Part shown: positions 55,348-64,000 of the stretch, in pieces
Position numbering within the stretch: position 1 is the stretch's first letter
Layout of the letters: every line of letters begins with the position of its first letter
Translations under genes and position numbers: made by a program
The notes under the pieces: generated by a model
What the model was told of the DNA's origin: nothing
The model's input: only the letters and a program-made list of their open reading frames with translations
Databases searched by the model: none
Assembly (NCBI GenBank): GCA_016703765.1
Contig: JADJBL010000012.1
Span: 84,291-148,290, forward strand
From: Saprospirales bacterium
GTDB taxonomy: Bacteria; Bacteroidota; Bacteroidia; Chitinophagales; Saprospiraceae
Length of the DNA stretch: 64,000 nt
Direction: 5' to 3'

Positions 55348-58300
55348 CCTGATTTTTGATGATGTCGAAAATTTCGTCCAGATCGTATTGCTCGGGCAAG
55401 CGCTTCCTGATGGCGTATTTTAAGGACCGCTCTTTCATCATATTTCCCCGCCAGCTATCCTGCATGGTGTTCCGGATCAGCTCGTCCAGATCGAGCGCAA
55501 GGGCGGCGTTGCGCTCCAGGTTGTCGTAGAGGGCCCGCTTCGCGGCGGTATTAAGGGTTGACGGATAATCCCTGGAGTTGGCGGGCTGCTTCACGCGCCT
55601 GGTCAACTCGATGATGCGTTTGAGGTATTCTTCGTAGGCGATGGCTTCGCGCTTCCGCTCCCGCACCAGTTCGTCGAGCAGTTCCGACATCTTTTCGTAG
55701 TACTTCGGGTTGCCGGGCGATTCTTCGATGATCACCTTTCGGGCGTTGTGCTCGATGGTCTCCGCCATGGCCTCGCGGTCTTCCCGGATGCCCTTCGGCA
55801 ATTGGTCGAGTGCAGCTTCTCCGCGCTCCACGATGAGCTGGATGAGGCTCATATCGCCAAACCCGGAGATCTTGCGGCTTGGATCGGCCGATATGTACAT
55901 GTCGATCAGTTGCCGCATGCCGGGCTCGAAGGATTTCAAATCGATGTATTCGCCGCTGGCGTGCTTGATCTCGTCGCGCAGGTTGGTGAAGAATTTGACC
56001 TTCTTCTCGATCTCCCCGGCCTCTTTCGCGCTGTACCCGGCCTGGCTCATCTCGTTGGCGATATTGGCATACGCGCGGATCAGAGCCACGGTCAGCTTGT
56101 AAAGCGCCACCCGCTTTTCCTCGTTGTCCTGGAGGGCCGCTTTGTCTTCCGGATCGCCGCAGAAGTAGCGGATGAAATGGATGGTATCCTGCGGAAAAAC
56201 GGGTTCGCAGAGGGCGATGACGGCTTCAAGCGCATTGTCCAGCCGCTCTTTGGCAACCTGGAGCCGCGATTTCAACAGGCCCTCTACGTCCTCCTTGTCG
56301 AAATCGGCGAATGCCTCGGTAGTATAGTCGTTGATGGATTTTTCGAGGCTCTTGAACAGGTCCTTGTAGTCGACGATATACCCGAATTGCTTGTCCTCCG
56401 TATCGAGCCGGTTGACGCGGCAGATGGCCTGAAAGAGGCCATGGTCCTGCATGCTTTTGTCGATATACAGGTAGGTGGCGGAAGGCGCGTCGAAACCCGT
56501 CAGCAGCTTGTCCACCACGATGAGCAGCTTCATTTGCGCCGGCTCTTTGATAAATTTTCGCTTCACCTCGTCCTCAAAGGTTTCGGTGGATTTGCCGTTC
56601 AGCATCTTTTGGTAGATCCCGTACTTCATCGGGTCTTCCGTATCTCCCGCGCCCGTCTCCTCGCCTTTGATCTTGTCGGCACTGGGTTCATAGGAGGTGA
56701 CGATGGCGCAGTGACCGGCCAGCGGGGTGGATTGGAATATTTCGTAGTATTTGCAGGCTTCATACACGCTGCCCGACACGAGCAGGGCATTGCCTTGTCC
56801 GGTGGCGAGGCGGGGTTTGATCTTGAAATCCTTGAGAATGTCGAACACGATCTTTTCCAGCCTCGATCGGGAGCTGAGCACCTTGCGCATGGTGCCCCAC
56901 TGCTCTTTCAGTTGTGCCTTGGCTACGTCGGTCAGCCCCTTGGTTTCGGCCTCAAACCAGATGTCGATGCTTTGCTGGTCGCTGATTTTCTGATCGACAT
57001 CCCGCGCTTCGTATTGCAGGTCGAGCACGATCTGGTCGGCTACGCCCTCGTCAATTTGTAGGTGTGGATGTAAGAGCCGAAAATTTCAATGCTCTTCTTC
57101 TTGTCCTTTTTTCAGCAAAGGCGTGCCCGTAAAACCGACAAATACCGAATTGGGAAGGATGGTTTTCATCGCGTCGTGCAGCTTGCCGGATTGGGTGCGG
57201 TGGCATTCGTCGACGAAGACGAAGACCTCGCCCTTCGCCTTGAAATCCGGAGGCAGGCTGCGTCTGATCTCCTCGATGAAATCGTCGAATTCGACCTCTT
57301 CCCTGCGGCCGAATTTGTGGATTAAGGAGCAAAGCAGGGGATGTTCGTTTCGGTTGAGCTTTTCGATGAGGTCGGCGCCACTTCGCGCACGGGTCATTTC
57401 CTCCCCGGCATCGCCGAATACGCCGACGATCTGCTTGTCCAGCTCATCGCGGTCGGTGATAATGAGCACCCGCGAATTGTCGATATGCTCCCGGATCCAT
57501 TTGGCCAGCCAGACCATAGTGAGGCTTTTGCCTGAGCCTTGGCAATGCCAAATGATGCCGCCATCGCGGTCGAGCATCCTGCGCTGGGCGGCCTTGACCC
57601 CAAAATACTGGTGCGGACGGCACACTTTTTTTCTGCCTGCATCGAAAAGGGTAAAGTCCTGGATCAGCTCCAGAAAGCGGTCTTTGCGGCAAAGCTGGGA
57701 TAAGTGTTTTTCCAGCAGGTGGTCGAAGTTATTGCCGGATTCCTCCTTCCATTTCAGGTAGTATTTTTCTTCTGTCTGGATAGTGGCGTAACGGATGCCT
57801 TCGGTATCGTTTCCCGCCATCACCAATTGCATGGTGTGAAAAAAATGCCGGATGAACACCGACTTCTGGTTGTCGAGATTTTGGCGGATGCCCTCGTTGA
57901 CGCTTACGGTGCTGCGTTTGAGCTCCAGCACGCCGAGCGCGAGGCCGTTGACGTAGAGCACGATGTCGGGCCGCTTGCGGTTTTCGCCGCGCACGCTCAC
58001 TTCTTCGGCGATGGAGAAGCTGTTGTGGTGGGGGTTTTCCCAATCGATGAGCCAGACCGTTTGCCTGTTTTCGCCCAGGCCTTCCCTTTACTTTCACGCC
58101 GTAGCGCAGCAGCCCGTACACCTCCTTGTTGACTTGGTATAGGCTCTTGGTTTGGTCGCCCGCTGCGCGTTGAAGTTCGAATATCGCTTTATTGGCAAGG
58201 GCATCGCTGTAATGATCGCGGAGGTATTTCCGAAGCTGTTCTTCCTCGATATTGTTGTTCTCCTCCCTGTCTTTCCAGTTGCCGAGATAGCTCCACCCCA

Positions 58301-58367
58301 GCTCGGTCTGGAAAAACCCGACGATCCGGTTTTGCGTGATTCGTTCCCGTTGTCCGACCTGGCTCAT
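55337..58367 (-). CDS. hsdR: Type I restriction enzyme R subunit (frameshifted)
   Basis: ATG 58367 (SQVGQRERITQNRIVGFFQT). Merged ~1010 residues, normal HsdR size. The nuclease domain has RPDIVLYVNGLALGVLELKR (D…ExK). The motor has Walker A CQGSGKSLTM, DEAD-like box VDECHRTQSG and motif III GFTGTPLL. The C-terminal helical domain is intact. Breaks: ~58080 (a frame change), and two compensating indels around 57105 and 57060, between which KKSIEIFGSYIHTYKIDEGV is read out of frame. It translocates and cleaves unmodified DNA in complex with HsdM/HsdS. It is 80 bp downstream of hsdS. Confidence 0.87.
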
Positions 58368-58446
58368 GCCATGTGTTTTATAGAGTTTACGTATGTTCTG
58401 GAAATGGCCCCTGAAAATCAAACATTTGGCCACTCATCAAATCATC

Positions 58447-59732
58447 TTAATCTGTGGTCCGGCCCTCTTCGCCTCCCATCAGCCTCGTTTTCCCCGTCAA
58501 CAATTCCTGCATCATCCCCTGCTTAATAGCCCTGTATTTGTCGCGCTTCCGCTCCAGGGATTCGATCTCGGTGTCCATGTCGGAGAGGATTTGGGCAATG
58601 GCGCTGTTCTTCGATTGAGGACGGTTCAATAATGATTACCCAGTTCATTTCTAAATTCTTGAATTCGCATGTTGATCCTCCACATTCTTCCAATTCCTTA
58701 TTAGATCCTGTTCAGGTAGTAAAAAGATACGATTCAATAAGAACTTCGGATCTGCTTTTTCAGTCTTTGGTCGAAAAATGGAAGCATTTGCAGGTAGATT
58801 TTTGGGATTCTCAACATCAGGAATTGCAACCTCTGCCTGCAAGCTCCGCAAACCGACAGATAAAAATATCCCCATAAGCCTTCTTTACGCTTTAGCATTT
58901 TAAATGAATCTTTCGAAATGCATTTTTGTTCCATAAATTTCCCCGTTTTCCAACTGCCTATATTTCAAGTCTGAATATGCCACTTTTTTGATAATAGTCG
59001 GATTCAATTGATCGCTTCATTGTAGTTCCTGCGGCTTTCATCAATCTCTTTAAGTCGTCGTAACCTCCACTCCCCACTAAACCCAGGCAACCGCCTCTTC
59101 CCCGTCAACAACTCCTGCATGGCCCCTGTTTGATGGCTTTCTTTTTGGCGATGAGCCGGTCGAGGGCGGCAATGAGGTCGTCCACGTCGCTCAGGGCGGT
59201 GGCGATGGCGCGTTGTTCGGTGAGGGTGGGAGGGAGGGGGACGATGTTTCAAGATTTTTCGCACTAATATGCTCACCGCATCTTTGTCCCTTCGATTGTT
59301 TGCTGCCTCAACAGACAGATGGGATTCAAAACTAGATAAAATAGAAATTGTCCGTCGTTACTTTATTTGATGGGAGAAGTACAATATTCCACTTCACCAA
59401 AGCCATCTTTCTATTCTGGATGAAAGGAATTTCTTCCAATTGGCTCCTCTGACCTGAAACAACAGAATATCACTGAAAATACAGTCTTTTGACTTGGAGG
59501 CGACTTTGAATCTCCTGAAATAAATGCCCCGTATTTTGTAGTCGTGATGGGTGGTATAAATTTCCAGACCTCACTGAATGCACCCTCTTTATGCCTTAAC
59601 TGTGGAAAGATTCCTTTTCTTGAAAGCGTTGGAATTTCACCAATATTTAACCACCCAATCCTTCGGAATCACCCCAACCTCCGTTTTCTTATACCCCAGC
59701 CTCACCTCCGTTTTCGTATTCATTACTTCCAT
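58447..59732 (-). CDS. hsdS: Type I restriction enzyme specificity subunit (heavily frameshifted)
   Basis: ATG 59732 overlaps the hsdM stop by 10 bp and gives MNTKTEVRLGYKKTEVGVIP and KDWVV, a typical HsdS start, before a stop. The two conserved helical regions are clear: ALDRLIAKKKAIKQGAMQEL-LTGKRRLPGF at ~59090-59160 and SLERKRDKYRAIKQGMMQEL-LTGKTRL at ~58475-58570. The target-recognition domains between them are in pieces (for example 58651-58875). Merged ~428 residues, normal for HsdS with two recognition domains. It determines the DNA target of the complex; the target cannot be read here. Confidence 0.75.
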
Positions 59733-61939
59733 ATCAACCCCATTTTTTCGAGATGCGCAGATACCTTCCCGGATAACTCCTCCACCTCCCGCTCCAGTGC
59801 CGGCAGCGTGGACTCATACCGCTCGGCCAATTCCACGATGCGCCGGGTGAGGCGTTGGGAGATGCCGTCGATCTCTGTTTGGATGGCCTGGCGGATGGCC
59901 GTCAGCCATTTTTCGTCGACCACCAGGGTTTTGATCTCGGCCTCCGTGAGGGCCGGGTATTTGGCATTCACCTTTTGATCCAGCGCGGCGGCCGCGTCCT
60001 TGATTGCGGTTTTCAAGGCCGATTCCCGGTCCATTTCCCGCTCGTATTGCTGCAATACGTCCAATTCCTCTGCATATTCCCGCTTCCCTTTGATCTCCCG
60101 GATGCGGCTGCTCAGGCCGGCCTTGGACACTTTCCCGTTGTCATTCTGCGCTCCGCCAGCAGACCCTCTTCGCCGCCGTGTTCTTCCTGCAATTCTTCCA
60201 TGTTGCGAGAAACGGCTTCCAGCTCTTGCTCCAGGCCCTCCAGCGCGGTTTTCTCCGCCTGGAAGTAATGGTCGATCACCAGCGATTTGGGGACCAATTC
60301 GCAGTCGTATTCGCCTTTTCTGATCTTCCCCTTGGCATCTTTCACGGGTTCGAGCGAGGCCTGCCAGCCGTCTTCCACGAGGATGTACAGATCGTCCTTC
60401 ATGGTTTCGGCCCAATAATCCATGAGGTACTGATAAACCTGGTATTTGTCGATGAGGTCCTTGCCGGAATAGTGCGACAGCAAGCTTTCGGCGATATCGA
60501 AAATAAAGGAGGTGGGTTTGGTGTCCCGGCCAATGTCTTTGAGCGCGGCGTAGTTGTCGCGCTTCCAGGTTTCGAATACGGCCTCCAGTTTTTTGTCGTA
60601 GGCCAAAAACTCCGGGTGGGAGAAGATCGCCGGTTTGATTTGTTCCCTGGAGACTTTCAGGTCGCTGTATCCCTCGCGGCCATTGGCCCGGAACAATTCC
60701 CGGCGTAGGGAGGGATAGACCTGCCAGTACCGGTCCAGGTCGTCGATATCGCGGTTGGGGATGCCGCCGAGCAGGTGGGCTGGCAGGTCCTGGATATCCT
60801 CTGCCTCCTGGCTGTCGATATAGCGCGGGATGTTGAGGTTGTGTTCGTTGGCCTCGATCTCGTCGAAGGGCACAAAGCGCGAAAATTTCGGCACGGTCAA
60901 TTGCCGCTTGAACACGTCGACGATCTTGTGGATATCCTGTTCGCGGAGGCGGTTTTTGTTTCCGTCTTTCACAAAACCCTTGCTCGCGTCGATCATGAAA
61001 ACGCCGCGGCGTTGCTCGGCCTGTTCTTTGTCCAGCACGATGATGCAGGCCGGGATGCCCGTGCCGTAAAAGAGGTTGGACGGCAATCCGATGATCCCCC
61101 TGATGTACCCGCGCCTGATGAGGTTTTTCCGGATCTCCCCCTCGGCCCCGCCGCGGAACAGCACCCCGTGGGGAAGGATCACCGCGCCCTTGCCCGTGCT
61201 TTTGAGCGATTTGACGATGTGCAGCAGGAAGGCGTAGTCGCCGTTCTTCTCCGGCGGGATGCCGAAGCCGTCGAAGCGGCGGTATGCGTCGTTGGCCGGT
61301 TCGAAGCCCGTCCTCCACGACGAATACGAAAACGGAGGATTGGCGACGCAAAAGTCGAATTTTTTCAAGCCGCCGTCCGCGTCCAGCCAATGCGGGCTTG
61401 ACAGCGTATTGCCCTTCCAGATCTCAGCCGTAGGGTTGCCGTGCATCCACATATTCATCACGGCCAGGGCCTTGGCGATTCGGTGGCGAAGTGGCGCATG
61501 AGGTATTCGTAGGCGTCGCCCAGCCGGTCATCGCCTTCCGCCCGGTTGCGGCTGAAATTCGAGCCCAGGTTTTCGAAGATGCCGATCAGGCGGGAGAGGC
61601 GGTCCACCATCTCCTTGCCCTTGCCGAGTTTTCCTCGTCATTAAAGTCGGTCAGGTCGATGACCCCGATGAGGCCGTTCTCTTTCGCCAGTTTTCCGATG
61701 ATCTTATTGATCTGGTCGCCGATATCCGGTTTGCCTTTCCCGTTCACCATATCCTGGAAACTCCCGCCTTTGGGCACATCCACGATGGCGTCTTCCCGCC
61801 CCGCGTATTTGTCGGAGACGTATTTGATAAAGAGGAGGGTCAGCACATAGTCTTTATACTGCGAGGCGTCCATGCCGCCGCGCAGTTCGTCGCAGGATTT
61901 CCAGAGGGAAGAGTATAGTTCGGATTTTTTGAGGGCCAT
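59723..61939 (-). CDS. hsdM: Type I modification methylase missing its SAM-binding segment (frameshifted)
   Basis: ATG 61939: ELYSSLWKSCDELRGGMDAS, YKDYVLTLLFIKYVSDKYAG. After an indel near 61630 it reads GDAYEYLMRHFATE, then jumps at ~61480 directly to RIAKALAVMNMWMHGNPTAE. The expected FYTP and DPxCGSGS-type motifs that should lie between are absent from every frame. The catalytic FDFCVANPPFSYSSW (NPPF) is present. Another indel lies near 60150. Merged ~739 residues, roughly 90 short of what this long HsdM type usually has. If real, the deletion removes SAM binding and so methylation. Confidence 0.82.
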
Positions 61940-61948
61940 AGTGAGGGG

Positions 61949-64000
61949 TTATTTTTTCAGCTTCTTTGCTTCTTCCCGCAGGGTTTGGAGGATGTCGTCG
62001 TAGGCTTCGCGGGAGATGCCGTGGTCGGCCATTTTTAGGTCGGTGTAGTCGGAGTTCATGCCTTCGAGAAAAAGTTCTCTGATCTTCCCATGGTGGAATG
62101 CTTTACGATACCATTCGAGGGCGGCGGGTTGATCTGAGCGGAGGAGGTGGATGTGGCCTAAGCTTAGAGAGGCAATTTCCTCTTTATTTTTAGAAATCCC
62201 AGGCTTTTGAAAGGAAGATTCAGCTTTTGACAAATCATTTTGTATAAAAAAAGATCCCCTAAGCTATTCCAAGTCTTAAATTCGGTGGGCTTTAGCTCTA
62301 TAGCCTTTTTGATAGGACTCGAGTGCTTTTGGGATATTGTTCGAGGTTCCTCATAGGTTTTCCCTAAATTAGACCAAGTAAGATGATGGTTTGAATTGAC
62401 TTCTCAAGCTCTTTGGAAATAATCAAGTCCATTTTCAAACTGCTTCAGTAATGTGAAAATTTCGCCTAATATATTCAATAAAGAACATCTTGTGGTTTTT
62501 ATGCCCTAAGCTGATTCAAATCTTTTGGCTGCTTTTCAAATTGCTGGCTGAAAAAAACCAGAATCCATCAAGAAAATTAAGAAAATAAATATCATTAAAA
62601 TTTATAATGTATTCTGATTCAATTATCCTTGAAAAAGGGAGGTCTTTCTTCGCTTATTTCAATTAACAAATTGGTTAGTGTGTTTCACCAAAAGTCTATG
62701 CTTGAAATTAATTTTATTCAAGATTTCTGTAAAACGAGGAGAGTCTAATTGTTCAAATAATTTATTAATAACATCACCGAAAATTATCAAATTTTTCAGA
62801 CTCAAGCATTTCCCTTTACCTTTATTTCGGTAAAATATTGTGAGAAGCGAATCTCGAATTTCTTTATTTTCAACCTTAGTTTTATTTTCAAATACTGAAG
62901 AAAGTTTTCAACTCGTAGATAGGAAGAATATGATTGAAAACCAGATTTTAATACCCCACTCTTTAGCTTCATAAATGGTTTCTACTTGGTCTATTATTTC
63001 CCCCATAGATTGCTTGTTTCTCCTTTTATCCGCAAAGGTGGTAACAAATGCCTAATTGTCTGGTATTCCCTTTTTATAATTTATCAGCATTTGATGGTAA
63101 TGGTATTCCAACATATACTTTTGCCAATCCAAATCCCTGAACTGTTGATCTCGATCCGACAAGCCTAAAGCATTGGCCCGCTCCTCAAAATACCATGCGA
63201 TATGGGTGTTCAAGGTGTCCCAATCCTCAATGGATCGTTGTCGCAAATGTTTCACCATTAACTCTCGTACGGTGGGGTGATAAGCCCGTGCTCCGCCCCG
63301 ATTCTGTACGAATGGGCGGTCGCAAAGCCATCTAAAGTATTCATCCGAATCCGTAGTGGGTGGAAGAAGGCGTTTTATAATATCTTTGTTCAGTTGGCGT
63401 GGCAGAGATGCCTCCAGCGCGAGTTTACGGTGAACAGGGTCGTCAATCCATTTCAAAAAACGGTCGATAATGGTTTCCGCGAAATCAGGAATGGCTTCAG
63501 GCTCGTTTGGTGCTTCATCGGCTAACATGGCGAGATATACCGGCAAGTTTAACGCCACCTTTAGGAATAGAATCCCTGATGCCTTGATTATTGATTCCCC
63601 GGGTATCCAAAAAATGCTCTGCTTCCTTATCGGTGAAAGGCTCCAGAGAACAATAACCAATTATAGAAGAAAACGCCGACCAGTCATTACCATCCAGTCG
63701 CTCCCGCCCGGCGATAACCCAGGCCATGTTGGCATCACCTCGCCGTGTTTTCCAGCTATCAGATCGCGTAGCCAGGGGTCCAAAAACCGGCTGGTCTCTT
63801 CATAGGTGTCGATGAAAAAACAGAGATGCCGCTTTTCCTCATATTCGTACAGGCCGTCCAGAAACAAGGGGGTCAGCACTTCGACGGGCTCCAGCACGAG
63901 CCTTACCTCGTCCTTATTTTTCAATTTTTTGTGGAGGTAGATCGCCAACTCGCTTGCCTGATCCCCGGCGGCATCTTTATCTATCAGATCGACAAATCCC
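61949..64000 (-). CDS. STAND/NACHT-like ATPase with TPR repeats, 5' end outside window (frameshifted)
   Basis: The frame is open at the right edge (…DLIDKDAAGDQASELAIYLH). LCFFIDTYEETSRFLDPWLR looks like a Walker B strand, and WVIAGRERLDGNDW a sensor strand, of a STAND-type ATPase; Walker A would lie beyond 64000. Then YCSLEPFTDKEAEHFLDTRG and helical ARC2-like parts (63052-63660). From ~62900 down the DNA is AT-rich and broken, but TPR-like units are visible (HLTWSNLGKTYEE, FKTWNSLGDLFLY, LGHIHLLRSDQPAALEWYRK). It ends 10 bp before hsdM starts. STAND-TPR proteins often act in phage defence; here inferred from context. Confidence 0.65.

Overview
The window looks like chromosomal DNA of a Bacteroidota bacterium, most likely of the Saprospiria (Saprospiraceae/Lewinella-type). 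The grounds are: at least six proteins end in a type IX secretion (T9SS) sorting domain; there is a PorV/PorQ-family protein, SprB-type repeats, an S46 dipeptidyl-peptidase, a DUF1501/DUF1800 pair and a GxxExxY protein; recognisable Shine-Dalgarno sites are scarce; and TAnnTTTG-like -7 promoter elements occur. No rRNA, tRNA or CRISPR array was seen.

Layout. 1-3.1 kb is a lower-GC patch with the end of a GH16-like glycosidase, a T9SS-sorted Ig-like protein and three decayed tandem copies of a small barrel-like protein. 3.1-50 kb is high-GC backbone. It holds acetoacetyl-CoA synthetase, a 5'-nucleotidase-like lipoprotein, a PorV/Q protein, a ClpB-like double AAA+ ATPase divergent from two von Willebrand A proteins, an S46 (DPP11-like) peptidase, secreted subtilase and propeller proteins, a vanadium haloperoxidase-like protein, a DMT exporter, a TonB-dependent receptor, a COG2403 protein, an ECF sigma factor with a membrane-anchored barrel partner, a PepSY-like lipoprotein, a POT transporter, the DUF1501/DUF1800 pair and a large multidomain reprolysin-like protease. 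Many of these act in peptide and polymer scavenging at the cell surface.

50-54.6 kb is an AT-rich accessory island. It carries a polymorphic-toxin-like tail followed by two small genes, a DUF4145 protein, a remnant of a YgjP-like peptidase, and three decayed tandem genes, two of them FlgO/CsgG-like. 54.6-62 kb is a type I restriction-modification locus (hsdM-hsdS-hsdR plus a YgjP-like metallopeptidase, all on the minus strand). The hsdM sequence lacks the segment that should carry its SAM-binding motif. 62-64 kb is the 3' part of a STAND/NACHT-like ATPase with TPR repeats that runs off the window. Together 50-64 kb reads as a defence/conflict island in decay.

Two themes cut across the window. 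First, more than a dozen conserved genes are broken by single-base indels, mostly in G/C or A homopolymers, so many 'frameshifts' may be assembly errors rather than biology. I therefore give merged gene spans. Second, several intergenic gaps hold palindromes built from 7-8-nt tandem units, each with a different unit. They sit where terminators or 3' ends belong and are the most unusual non-coding feature here.
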